Source: Norana najaformis (lineage: Eukaryota; Annelida; Clitellata; Crassiclitellata; Hormogastridae). Taken from it: a DNA stretch of 64,000 nucleotides. Shown piece after piece: positions 43,789-54,030 of the stretch; position 1 is the stretch's first letter, and the number at the start of each line of letters is the position of its first letter. The stretch spans positions 4,387,381-4,451,380 of the forward strand of contig OZ029929.1 in NCBI GenBank assembly GCA_964023275.1. Direction: 5' to 3'. The notes beneath the pieces were generated by a model. It was given only the letters and a program-made list of their open reading frames with translations. It did not search any database and was not told the DNA's origin. The position numbers and the translations under genes were made by a program.

Positions 43789-43990
43789 AAATCGTAACCT
43801 AGAGATTTCTACAGAGCCCAACGAAAGCCAAGTCACGAGGACCAGCTTATTCACAGATCCTCAGTCAAAACCAAATCGATAGGCACAAGGGGTTCGGTTC
43901 CAGGTCAAGATCCAAAAGTTAGGCAGAGAGACAGCGTGGCAGCTACGGTGGGTGATGTTTGGGATTGGAGCGGGAAGAGGGATAAGAAGA
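43789..43990 (-). mobile_element. SINE family A
   Basis: Reverse-complement family A blocks: agagatttctacagagcc, aacgaaagccaagtcac, aaatcgataggcac, ggttcggttccaggtc. Confidence 0.85.
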
Positions 43991-44384
43991 AGAAGAGGAG
44001 TCAGGATAAGACCTGTGAAAGCCATTGCAGAATCCAGATTATTAACAAGAGTTCAGTCAAAAGCAAAATCGGTAGACAGGTAAGATCAACTTCAGTTCTG
44101 AGTCGAGATCAACCGGTCAGACAGGTAGACGAATAGTGTTAGCAGAATATCAGTAATTATCTTGATGGTACGGTTTTGCTTTCAAACAGCGTTGCTTTAA
44201 TGCGTTCCGAAAAATGTGAGCGTCAGTTAATGTGAACATTACAAGATCCACATCAATAAGCAAGAGCTAACTATTACAACCTTCACAAGATGGGCGGATG
44301 ACCACTAGTTTCTGTGTGTGAAGATGCCTCCCATTCAAATATTGGATACAGATAGCGGCTATATTCAAAGAAATAAATCTCGGG

Positions 44385-44530
44385 CTAGCATGGTCCGCAC
44401 ACGGGACCTAAAATGGCGTGGCTTCCACTTAAAAGGGGCAGCAGTGGTGAAGGATCTCACCGATCAACTCCTTGAAAAATGAACAGGGTCGAGGCATAGG
44501 GTCGCTACAAAAACCGTGTACATTTACATT
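44385..44530 (+). mobile_element. SINE family B, body fragment
   Basis: ggctagcatggtccgcac, gtggtgaaggatctcacc and gggtcgaggcatagggtc match the other family B copies. The head is missing. Confidence 0.8.
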
Positions 44531-44756
44531 TCTTATTTCCATTGCAGCTGAAGTCCAAGTTAATTCTGGCTTCTGTGCCAGAAATGTCAAAGTTTCACGC
44601 GGAAATCTCTGTAGATCTCCACAAATTACTTATGTAGCGCTACTTTTAAACACCCAAGTTAGAAACGCCTCATTCTGTGCTACACGCACTCGAAATCCCC
44701 CTCCCATTTCTAATTTCTACGTGTCGTCCAACTTTGGAGTTTGGACTTCATTGTCC

Positions 44757-44822
44757 ATCCGTCCTGTCGTCTGCTTCTCTTCGACCCATCGTCTGCATCT
44801 GTCTGTCATTAGTCCATTTCTC
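44757..44822. repeat. Detached units of the 22-bp satellite
   Basis: tccgtcctgtcgtctgc followed by ttctcttcgacccatcgtc and gcatctgtctgtc are two to three units like those at the end of the 39975-41565 array, 3.2 kb away. Confidence 0.75.
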
Positions 44823-46160
44823 TGCATCAGTTAAAGCGCTCATTTCCAGCCGATTACTTTAACATTTTGCCAATTTGCAATCGGAAGACTGCAATCCAAT
44901 GCGGAAATCCATTTCCTTCGTGTCCAGCGCAATACGTCGCCACGTGACAACACTATTTGCCGCATCTGACAACGGAAGCACCTGCCCACAACCTCCTCAA
45001 AAATAGTTACATAAGTAAAAGGGCTTTGCCTGTGTATTTTTGCCTGTGTATTTATTATCGCACATATCGTAGATATATTATAAATACTGAAGTGTTATAG
45101 ACGTTTATTGTAGATTACATGCAATATTAACGTTTAAATAGAAATGTGATACTCGTGCTTGGCATTTTGATGGAAATCTCGTTACAAACGAGATCTCGAC
45201 GAATCCTTTGCGTCGATGACATTATTTCCGGTGAAGAGTTGAAGTATGGGAAGTGCATGACAGCTACGTTGACATCGTCAAAGGTCAGAGGTCAAAAATA
45301 CGGACGGACGAACGAACGGACCACATGAACCATTAATGGGGTCACAATATCCAGAAGATCAATTCACTAAGACATTGGTCTTCCTATCTCCTTCTGCTTT
45401 CCTCCCCTATTTTCAACATCCTCCGCTTCCTCAACCCCCTGCTATTCCTCCTCTACCTGTGCCTACCCCTCTTCTTTCCATCTCCTTCCATTCCTCTGCC
45501 TCTCTCCCATCTTCTATCATTCGTCTTCCTGCGTCTTCTTCCTCCTAAGGATGAGGAGGAGGAGGAGGAGGAGGAGGATGACCAGCGAACTGAATGCCGA
45601 GCAGCAAGTCTCTAGTCACGACCTGACGATGGGCCTCTCTCTTCTCGACTGCCTGACGTCTAAAATATTACACAATACGGCTAAATAAAATACAATGATA
45701 ATAAAAAAATTTTTAAAAATGTAACTCAAAATAACAATGGTCAACGTTGCATTTATTGTTTTAACGATACCTTGTGGCTGCCAGGGCCGTTGAAGTCGAC
45801 CTTGCATTAAAAAGTCGCCATCGTTAATTAACGATTAGTGGTATCCAATGTTTTAATGCAACAAAATTTATGGCATCTTTTCACTATCGGACACAGACAA
45901 GGCGTAACATTTTCAGATGCATTATTTCCTCTGCGGAATTTACAAAAACATTAACAACATACAACGGAAAACAATGTGACAATAGACAATACACATAGAC
46001 AGATTACAGCTAAGTACAATAAAGCACAACTAAATAAAATACATTGCAATGCAATGATAAGAACTAACAAAAGACAACACAGTGTTAAATATGGCAGAAA
46101 ATAATGTAACAATATACAATACCACCCCTCTGGAATAAACTTCCACCAGAATTATGACAA
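44823..46160. other. Unassigned stretch, expected Tlx intron 2 or 3' flank
   Basis: A (gga)n tract lies at about 45550-45580 and an acaatac-rich part at 45960-46130. I looked here on the minus strand for the last Tlx exon (expected to begin like R-Q-T-A-E-E-R) and did not find it. Confidence 0.4.
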
Positions 46161-46165
46161 TTATC

Positions 46166-46483
46166 TGACCCATCATACGAACTCATCAACACTTCACCTC
46201 TTGCAGTTTCTGCGCAGGTCTTCCACTCAAAACTGAAAATACTCATCTTCCACAAATCCTGGCCATATTCTTCCTCTTCCCCTTGCCTCTATTTCCGTTC
46301 CATTTCCAGACACCTGCCATCGTAGCCGTCTGACTATCTGCCTGCCTGACTCTTGGATTTTAACCTGGAACCTAACCCTGCCTGTCTATCGATTTTGTTT
46401 TGACTGAGCGCCTGTGAATAAACTGGTTTTCGCGACTTCGCCTTCATTGGGCGCTATAAAAATCTCAAGCTTACGATTACGAT
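46166..46483 (+). mobile_element. SINE family A, long copy in Tlx intron 2 or 3' flank
   Basis: Complete family A order from catcatacgaactcatc to the ttacgattacgatt tail. The 3' half plus flank is duplicated at 47388-47604. Confidence 0.88.
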
Positions 46484-46550
46484 TTCAATGAGGAACAATC
46501 CAACAAATACAATACAATGAATTGTATTGCATTGCGACGGATGAATGGCT
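46338..46550 (+). repeat. Direct duplication, copy 1 (downstream side of Tlx exon 2)
   Basis: Shares the SINE A 3' half and then about 60 bp of flank (caatgaggaacaat ... tacaatacaatgaattgt ... gacggatgaatggct) with 47388-47604. The shared flank beyond the SINE tail points to segmental duplication rather than two independent insertions. Confidence 0.85.
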
Positions 46551-46611
46551 GCGTGGATGGATGCATAGATTGACAGATGGATGTTTGGAAGAAGGATTGG
46601 ACTGTTCTTAC

Positions 46612-46855
46612 CTCCGTTTCGTTCGCCTGTTCTGAAACCAGGTCTTGACCTGCGCTTCAGTCATTTTCAGTTCTTTGGCGATGGTCGATCTTTCCACTGA
46701 CGTCAGGTACTTCTGACTCGAGAATCTCTTTTCGAGCTCTCTCAGCTGGGAACGCGTGAAGGATGTCCGAGGCTTCTTCCGGTTCAGGGAGGTCGCCCGG
46801 ATGCGGGGATAAGGAGGCTGACTGAAGCGCCGTCTTGGGCCTTGACCGAGGAACC
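46612..46855 (-). CDS. Tlx: Tlx homeobox gene, coding exon 2 (homeodomain)
   Basis: A DNA-binding transcription factor exon, 244 nt, with acceptor tttttgtag|GG and donor GGAG|gtaag. It enters in phase 1, matching exon 1, and leaves in phase 2. It encodes [20 protein letters not shown] (residues 148-167 of the joined protein), then the homeodomain from R173. [17 protein letters not shown] and QKYL fit the TLX/HOX11 class, as does Thr219 at homeodomain position 47 before WFQNRRTK (Trp48, Gln50, Asn51, Arg53 present). Position 56, normally Trp in TLX, is Arg here (CGG at 46614-46616). The homeodomain is cut by the donor after position 56, as an intron near this point would require. A BarH-type assignment is less likely because the first helix and KMTEAQ fit TLX better. 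The exon with the last four homeodomain residues and C-terminus is not seen. Confidence 0.94.
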
Positions 46856-46860
46856 CTACA

Positions 46861-46980
46861 AAAATCGTTAACTCGAGATTTCTACAGCGCCAAACGAAAG
46901 CTAAGTCGCAGGAACCAGCTTATTCAGAGGCACTCAGTCAAAACAGAATCGATAGGCAGGAAGGGTTCGGTTCCAGGTAG
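46861..46980 (-). mobile_element. SINE family A abutting the Tlx exon 2 acceptor
   Basis: Minus-strand family A, with gagatttctacagcgcc, aacgaaagctaagtcgc and ggttcggttccagg on the plus strand. Its 3' end (ctcgagttaacg) lies within about 5 bp of the acceptor at 46856-46857, so SINE sequence makes up the branch-point region of intron 1. Confidence 0.85.
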
Positions 46981-47387
46981 AGAAGGTCGCGGACATTAAT
47001 TAGAATTAGGTCGAGTCAACGATGGGTCAAGGTATTTGTAGCTGTTATCGTAAATTTATACAGCGCCATAGCTTTCAGGAGAAGCTCCTCATGAGAGGCG
47101 CTCCGACGCTAACGTTGCTAGTCTCATCACATCGTAAGGGGAAGACATGTATAGTAAGACTGGAGATGTTAACTTTTGTTGCATGAGCGCGATTTCAGCT
47201 ATAGGGCTGAGGGGCTGTTCGCCCCCCAGCGCCCCTCTCGGTTATATGCCGGCGCCCCTCACCAGACCCGTACATGGTGGACTGCCAGAATGTGGCACCC
47301 CTCTAGAAATGCTCTTGCCCCGCACAAGCAATCCTTCACCACCTTTACCTGTGTACGGACCGTGCTAACCGTAGATGGTCAAAACTG
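46981..47387. other. Middle of Tlx intron 1
   Basis: Contains gtaaatttatacagcgcc (about 47050) and tgtacggaccgtgctaacc (about 47352), small pieces of dispersed repeats. No exon is seen. Confidence 0.5.
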
Positions 47388-47604
47388 ATGGCCTGCCTGA
47401 CTCTTGGATCTTGACCTCCTGGAACCGAACCCTTCCTGCCTATCGATTTTGTCTTGACTGAGCGCCTATGAATAAGCTGGTTCCCGCGACTTCGCTTTCA
47501 TTGGGCGCTATAGAAATCTCGAGCTTACGATTGCGATTACAGTGAGGAACAATGCAGCAACTACAATACAATGAATTGTATTGCATTGCGACGGATGAAT
47601 GGCT
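47388..47604 (+). repeat. SINE family A plus flank: direct duplication, copy 2 (Tlx intron 1)
   Basis: A family A 3' half with tail to about 47540, then the same flank as copy 1 (tacaatacaatgaattgt, gacggatgaatggct). Together with 46338-46550 it brackets the homeobox exon in direct orientation about 1.05 kb apart. Confidence 0.88.
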
Positions 47605-47685
47605 TCTGATGGCCTTCGTTGGCCGAATGAAGAAGGCCTTAGGAACGCAGCTTTCAGAGGATGCTTAACTAAAATAGTCACTCAC

Positions 47686-48127
47686 CTCTGTCCACGCCGT
47701 CTGCTACTGCTGCTGCTGCTGCTACTATGGGCCACGGGATGATGTCGACCTCTGGAAAGGCCAGAGGGTAGAATGCCCCCCAGGTGGGCAGCGGAGCGTG
47801 ACGAGGAGGCTGCGGAACTTGATAGCCACCGTGAACCTGATCCATGCTAAAGAGTTCCGTCAGAGGCCAGGAACTGGACTTCCATGGCGTCGAGACTAAT
47901 TTCCGGTCGGGGCTTTGCGTCACTTCCGGTGTTCTGTTGGAGGACGAGAGGATCTGGTCGATTCCGAAACGCAGCTGGTGGCTCGGACACCGGAAGTGCT
48001 GTTTCTCCTGAAAACCAGCAGACCGGAAGTCCGTCGAAAACCAGAAGTCTCTCTGGTCAATGGATCGTGAGGACACCCGGTTGTCGTTGTCATAGTGATT
48101 CACGAAAGGTGGCGGTTCTTCAGACAT
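47686..48127 (-). CDS. Tlx: Tlx homeobox gene, coding exon 1 (Eh1 repressor motif)
   Basis: N-terminal exon, 147 codons plus one base, from the ATG at 48127 (G at -3) to the donor ACAGAG|gtgagt at 47685. Residues 53-62 read RFGIDQILSS, the Eh1-like Groucho-recruiting motif in the FGIDQIL form typical of TLX proteins. Residues 126-133 (FPEVDIIPW...) end in a Trp-containing element like the PBC-binding FPW motif of vertebrate TLX, followed by a run of alanines. The frame is open further upstream to a Met at 48214, but that part comes from the degenerate repeat at 48175-48480, so the downstream Met is preferred. Splicing to exon 2 keeps the frame (DR-G-FLGQ). Expected role by family: nuclear homeodomain regulator of cell fate. 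Several ccggaagt/acttccgg words occur inside the exon. Confidence 0.88.
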
Positions 48128-48174
48128 GACTTGCGGATAAGAGCCGAGAGAGAGCACGGAAATGGGGAAACAAC

Positions 48175-48485
48175 CTATGAATGAGATAGTCTTTCTAGGG
48201 AACCAGTCTGTCATAGCAACCAGTCTTTCAAGGGAAACAGGCTAGCACAGAATTGAGACTCATTGTTGGAGCCAGTATATCATGGTAACTAGTCGATCAA
48301 GAGGACCAGTAAATTGAAGAAACCCGTCTATGAAGGCAGCCAATCTATCAAGAGGAATCGCCTAGCGATGAAAGCAGTCTATTCAGCGAAGTAGCCTTCC
48401 ACAGTGACCAGCCTTCCACAGAAACCAGCCTTCTGAGAGAACCAGGCTACTGCTGGAGCCAGTCAATCAAGGGGGTGAGCCTACA
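48175..48485. repeat. Degenerate accagtctatcaagggaa repeat upstream of Tlx
   Basis: About ten degenerate units of around 30 bp (accagtctttcaagggaa, gccaatctatcaagagga) cover the 5' UTR/proximal promoter position of Tlx. Confidence 0.7.
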
Positions 48486-49085
48486 ACGACGCTAAAGGGT
48501 GTTATATACTCGTTGCGGAGTGGTCACTTGGAAGTTTTCTCCAGCCTAGTTTCAAAGCAGTCACAACGTATAAGGCTGATTTCACAGACTCTATCCTCTC
48601 CCCACCTCTTCTTCACTATTCCACTCTGCAAAATAAGTTAACCAAATCGCAATGCATACACTGAACGTCTTACAGTTCCAATACGCAGTTCGATTTAGGA
48701 ATTTCCCTGGGAAAAACCCCTTTAACAGCCTCAAAAGTTTCTCATATAATAACAAATCTTGAATTACTTTCCGGACGTTGTATTATTTGGTGAAAAAACG
48801 CCAGTCTCTTACCTGAGCTGCATGGGACACATCAGTCATCGTTGTGCTTAGGAGGTGATTGGACGAAAGATAACCTATCAGAAGACAAAAGCACGTAATC
48901 AGCTTCCGTCTCCCCGCTTCTATGCCCCGCCCATTTAGAATCGTAAGTCTATTTATTTTCAGTTCATTCGACATGTTAGACAATGCTTTTTGAAAATAGA
49001 AAGCTTGCAACTGATGGACTGAATGACTTACTTACTGACTACTTGCTTGACTCTGACCGGCTTATCATTTGCCTCTGTAGCTCGT
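48486..49085. other. Tlx upstream flank, nothing recognised
   Basis: No exon or clear promoter element can be supported. Confidence 0.35.
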
Positions 49086-49089
49086 CTGT

Positions 49090-49231
49090 TTCACTCACTC
49101 ACTCACTCATTCACTCATTCACTCACTCACTCACACTAACTCACTCACTCACGCACGCACGCACCCACCCACTCACTCATGTGACTACGCATTACAAATT
49201 TTCTTTATCATCATCATCGTCGTCGTCGTCG

Positions 49232-49262
<31 letters not shown>

Positions 49263-49315
49263 AACAACAGCAGCAGGAACAACACCAACAACAACAACAA
49301 CAATAATAATAAAAA
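49090..49315. repeat. (CACT)n, (ATC)n and (AAC)n microsatellites
   Basis: Three adjacent simple-repeat blocks. Confidence 0.9.
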
Positions 49316-49604
49316 TAATTCAACGCTTCAGTGCGTTGCTTTCCGCAGCACATCATTCTTCGTGGCAGAACTTGACGAGTAGCGGCCGTTCAGGATGTTT
49401 TACCTCTTCTCGAATACGTTTTTGATCCCCACGGATCATTTGTACCTCGGGGAAATATACTAAAGACAATTCTCTCCTGACATTTTTTAAATTCCGAGGA
49501 ATCAATTCTACATCGTGCGAAAAAGAATAAACAATTTATTTATTCTTTCACTTGTTTTGGTCTTCGGTTAACTTTTCGCCTATCAATGAACGTGAATTTC
49601 AGTT
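49316..49604. other. Unassigned stretch with a dispersed motif
   Basis: Contains cacggatcatttgtacctcgg (shortened: ggatcatttgtacctcg), related to cctgagggatcatttc near 23000. Confidence 0.35.
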
Positions 49605-49865
49605 AAATGTAAGTAAATGTACACGTCTTTTTATAGCCCCTTTTGGTATCGACCTCGCTAATTTTTCAATGAATTTTCGGGTGAGATCGTTCACCACCGC
49701 TGCCCGTCTGAATGGGCGCCACGCCCTTGTAAGGTCCCTCTGTAGGGACCGTGCTAGCCCGAGATTAAAATCTCTGAAATAAGCCACGACCTGGACTCGA
49801 ACCAGCATCCTCTGCTCAGAGCCGCCTTGACGTACGGGTTAACCAATGTAGCTGACCAGGACAGT
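49605..49865 (-). mobile_element. SINE family B, full length
   Basis: On the minus strand: head tcagctacattggttaac (A-box-like), ctggttcgagtccagg (B-box-like), body ctagcacggtccctac, ggtggtgaacgatctcacc, tail ggggctataaaaagac. It is the clearest full copy, about 250 bp. Confidence 0.85.
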
Positions 49866-50871
49866 ATCTGGTGGTCTATAGGCCTAAAAGTGTATTCATC
49901 TGTTCGTTTATTCAATTGTTTATTCGTTCAATCTCTAGATTATGATACCAAAGCTAAATGCAGAAATGCATCAGTCGTGTTTTCGCAAAAGAGTGTTTGA
50001 ACTGACCCTTCTGGATTTGAACTCAGACAATTTGAAGTGCAACGTACGTTCATACTTATCTTTTGTTACCTACATACAACGGCGCATACCTCCGCGTTGA
50101 CCTAATTTTTTTAATTGGCTCTGCCATCTAGCGAGTGACGGCGAAGTGAAATGATGGCTTCAGAGTGCCTAGGCTGCAGAGGCTGTGGACGATTGGAACA
50201 ATCGCACCGAGTTAAATAAGGCGTGGCGTCTGTCAATGCGGTTCATATCCGCGTTTTAGTTTCAGGCGTAGGCGATAAAGCTATGCAACTTCTTACCACA
50301 CGCGGTGCGATTTAGCAGCAGGTCTGGGCGGAGAGCCGTTTATGTTAATAGTAGTTACAAGGCCGTCGAATGTGAACGGGTAAGTTGATGAATTCTGTCA
50401 TTTCTTGGGGGTACAACGCAGTCAGATCTCGATATTTGAGGTTTTCTGTGCTTTTGAGTTCGGTTTGGGCGTCGGTGGGACTGCGGTCGCCTGATAAATG
50501 GGGATTTTAAGAGGGTAGATACCGGTCATCTAGTTCTCATGTCATCGCCGCCCTTATCGTCAGCATGCCACCCTCAGCTTATGTACTTATGCAGAACTAG
50601 ATATGAGGAACAGCTGACACGAGTCTCCACCCTAGACCATGTTGTCCAGAATACCCGTACGGCTTGGTTTCATTATATATATATGTATATCGGCATAACT
50701 ATATATTTATGTATTGTGTATATAGACATATATATGCATATACAAATATATAATTATAATATGGATTGCGTTAGGATGATGAGTGTGCATTAAGAGACAA
50801 ACGGACGTAACAACGTCTGCCCTGTTTACATTGACGTCTGCCTTTTTAGAAAGCCCTTCCCAGAAGCCCCT
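49866..50871. other. Unassigned stretch
   Basis: A (TA)-rich block lies at 50675-50765. No gene is supported. Confidence 0.4.
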
Positions 50872-51020
50872 CCGTCACTAGCACGGTCCGTACACGAGGA
50901 CCTTAAATGGAAACGGGGCGCGGTGGTGAAGGATTTCACCCGATAAATTCGTTGAAAAATAAGCAGGGTCGAGGCATAGGGTAGCTATATGAAACCGTGT
51001 ACATTAAACTTACATTTTAC
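50872..51020 (+). mobile_element. SINE family B, body fragment
   Basis: actagcacggtccgtacac, ggtggtgaaggatttcacc and ggtcgaggcatagggtag match the family. The head is absent. Confidence 0.8.
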
Positions 51021-51655
51021 CCCTATGTCTGCGTCTTCCGTCCTTACAAATACTTCACAATGAGAGGCGCTACATGAAAATGCATCCATACATACACACA
51101 TGCAAACAAATACATGCACGTACATACACAAATATGCTTAATAATAATAATAATAATATTGACGATTTATATAGCTTCATAGCACCGCCAAAGCCGAATC
51201 GGGTGATGTGTATGCATGCATGCATACATACATACACACATACATATACACGCATACATACAAATGAGTTGTAAAGCTAAATGCTGCCAGTGGCTGGCTG
51301 GCTGTTCCAGATGTTGAGAAATGGGGAGAAGTGAAATTTTACAGTTTTTCGAAGTAATTGGGCGGTGCACATTTTGATGACCTTTCTTTAGTCATCGAGA
51401 CTTTTGAAGGTGGAAGACTTCTTTCATGTCTCGGAAATTATTCTGAGGGCCTTTTTAGGTGGGCACCCTTTCCGAAACGAATTGTGGGCGAACTGATCGG
51501 CGTGCCCACCGGAATCAAATGGAGGGCAAGGCCGAATTGCGTCCCGGAGATTGACACCTTCGATATACCTATGCAAACATCGAATGACGTCAAAACTAAT
51601 CCAAAGTCTTAACAAATTGTACGCGGTCGCGGTTTAGTGCTTTGGAACTGGTTGG
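51021..51655. other. Unassigned stretch with short microsatellites
   Basis: Cata-type units lie at 51085-51260 with (aat)n at about 51140. An 84-codon open frame at 51358-51612 has no recognisable domain. Confidence 0.35.
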
Positions 51656-52069
51656 TGACGTCTTCTTGCACTCTGCCTGCCAGTCTGCCTGCCTGCCTGC
51701 CACTCTCCTCTGGCCTTCTGGGCACGGGACTCTCGGGGGATGATGACTTGCCAGCACCAGCCTGCCTGCCTGCCGGACCGGTAGCCCGTTGCCCAATGAG
51801 TCACAGGGTTGGAGGAACTTGTGACCCTGGTGGTTGCTGGCATCCTTCCAGCCTTCAGTGTGGGAGGTAGGCGGAGATTAGCCGCGTGGTCGGTCAGTGA
51901 TTAGGGCAATCTAAAGGGGTGGAGCTGGACTCTGGACCCTGCCTATGCCGTCGTAATCTACAGGCATTAGACTTACGTAAGCGAGTGAACAAAATTCAGT
52001 CAGTCGGTGGGTGTTGAGCGCCTTTGGGGTGAGTGTTATTTTTTACTGAAGTAATAGTCCTAAAGTTTA
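51656..52069. other. Unassigned stretch with small (TGCC)n pieces
   Basis: Short gcctgcctgcc runs at about 51680 and 51765. No gene is recognised. Confidence 0.35.
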
Positions 52070-52385
52070 AGTCATCATACAAACTCATCGATGCTCCACC
52101 GTTTGCAATTTCTGCTTCGGCCTTTCACTCAAAACTGAAAACACTCCTCTTTCACAGATCCTATCCTGACACCCCTTCTTCCTCATATCTCTCTGCTCTC
52201 CAACCCCAAACACCACCACCCCATAGCTTCCACGCGGTCTCTCCGTCTGACTTTTGGATCTTGACCTGGAACTGAACCCTTTTGTCCATCAATTTTGTTT
52301 TGACTGAGCGCCTGTGAATAAGCTGGTCCCCGCGGCGCGGCTTTTCGTTGGGCGCTGTAGAAATCTCGGAATTACGATTACGGTT
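52070..52385 (+). mobile_element. SINE family A, long copy
   Basis: Complete order: catacaaactcatcgatg, cactcaaaactgaaaac, cttgacctggaactgaac, tttcgttgggcgctgtag, and a short attacg tail. Confidence 0.88.
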
Positions 52386-53510
52386 AAGTACAGATCCCGT
52401 ACTGTGTAGTGGAACGTAGGGGAGGCGCTCTTTTCCCGCTCTTTGGCCCTTGAGCCGGCAATGAACGAATCCTGTGGTCCTGGACTCAAGGCCAGTGCAG
52501 CGTAGAACTTGTTTCCATCCCCAGCCTGTGCCGAGTACTTTTCAGCAGCTGGAAATTATTGTCTCAGACGGAAACAGTAAAACCATTGAGATAACGCAGT
52601 TGTTTGCAAGCCTCACCTCTTGGAAATGACCAGTTCAAGGACGGGTACTTTGGGCACTGATGTAACGGCGCAATAAAATTTGTGAGAGTGGAGCTGTAGA
52701 AATGTTACATTACATCAGATGTGTGGTTCCAAGGTTGACGGAGCTTTCAGTAATACGTGTAGACTTGCGCTTTAAATCTGGTTTTGTCCCAACGCAATGC
52801 AATGTAATTTAATGTAATGCAGTTTAATGTAAGGTAACATTCTTTAAAAAAGAATTTATATAGCTCCTTAAGTAGCAAGCAATATCTAGATTGTTTTATG
52901 TTGTTAAATTGCCAGAAACACATCTACAGTGTAAACAAGTAAACATTATGTATGTATGTTTTTATGTATGTATTTGATTGTCTTTATGTATATATATCTG
53001 GACATTTATATGGGGCCTTTTAAGAGCCATTTGCAGGCACTCTTCCCCGCCTTAATGATGTTATAGTTTAAGAACAAGAAGTTAATCCGTGGGCAAGTGA
53101 TGCTTGAATAACAGAAAGCCTTCGCTGGTAGGCTTTTGCGCGCACATAGAACCACACCAATGGATTCTTGTCCATATTCGACTAATGACAGGTTGAGTCT
53201 GTGACTACCACAGAAAGCCTTGATATTTGTCTGGTGATAGGCCACATTAGGTTTGCAGTACTGCTAGACAGTATATGTTTATTTTCTGGTCACTTAAAAA
53301 ATCTGCTTTGTTAATTTAGTAAGTAATATTAGCATGCTACATGTCCGTCACGGAACTAGGAATGATTAACGCTAGTGATGATTAATTAATTTGCCCTTAG
53401 TCAGTTGACTTGGAGACTAGAACATAAGGATCGCAATTACGTGTCTTCATCAGCTGATGTCCTCAGAGACGTGGTTCTCTGGGTTGAAGGGTCTTCTGGC
53501 TAAGGCACAA
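52386..53510. other. Unassigned stretch
   Basis: Includes an aatgtaatttaatg low-complexity part at 52798-52840 followed by aatttatatagctcc (about 52853). No gene is supported. Confidence 0.4.
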
Positions 53511-53511
53511 A

Positions 53512-53732
53512 CCCAACACAACAGTCACCCAACACAACAGCCACCCAACACAACAGTCACCCAACACAACAGCCACCCAGCACAACAGTCACCCAACACA
53601 ACAGTCACCCAACACAACAGTCACCCAACACAACAGTCACCCAACACAACAGTCACCCAACACAACAGTCACCCAACACAACAGTCACCCAACACAACAG
53701 TCACCCAACACAACAGTCACCCAACAACCGGG
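53512..53732. repeat. 16-bp tandem repeat, about 14 copies
   Basis: The unit caacacaacagtcacc is almost invariant and ends next to a G9 run at about 53732-53740. Confidence 0.96.
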
Positions 53733-53847
53733 GGGGGGGCAGTCGTTCCCCAAGATTTCTGACAGAGGTTACATGGCAGAGAAAGAAATGGAGTTCTCTG
53801 TGGTAGTGACAAAATGAGATTTTGTCTGGAGTTAGAATGTCTTTGTA

Positions 53848-54030
53848 TATGCTGGCGACACCTAGCGTCAGTTTCTGAGCCAGTCGTTGTCACAACAGTT
53901 CCAGCAACTATACGTCTATCATCATCATCATTGTGACGTACTTCATGAGGTGGCTGACTGGTTTAACTCTCATTGACCTTCCTCTGAGGCAGTTTCAAAA
54001 ACTGTCACTAGGTGTCGCCAGCATGTAAAG
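53848..54030. mobile_element. Short foldback element with terminal inverted repeats
   Basis: atgctggcgacacctag at the left end is mirrored by ctaggtgtcgccagcat at the right, extending imperfectly to about 28 bp. A related one-sided piece lies at 60205-60260 (ggtgacacctagtgtcag). It is probably a MITE; no target duplication could be fixed. Confidence 0.55.

Noticed and set aside
43990-46600. Last exon of Tlx on the minus strand
   Set aside because: I looked for the expected RQTAEER-like start after an acceptor and could not find it here or elsewhere in lower coordinates. It may be too diverged to see by eye.
48128-48214. Upstream Met of Tlx exon 1 adding 29 residues
   Set aside because: The added part comes from the degenerate repeat upstream and does not resemble TLX N-termini. 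The Met at 48127 is preferred, though transcripts could change this.
51358-51612. 84-codon plus-strand frame
   Set aside because: Non-repetitive but short, without a recognisable domain or splice support, and open on the opposite strand too.
53512-53732. CRISPR-like array
   Set aside because: The 16-bp units are contiguous with no spacers, and the DNA is eukaryotic. The same holds for the 20-, 30-, 36-, 37- and 46-bp arrays.
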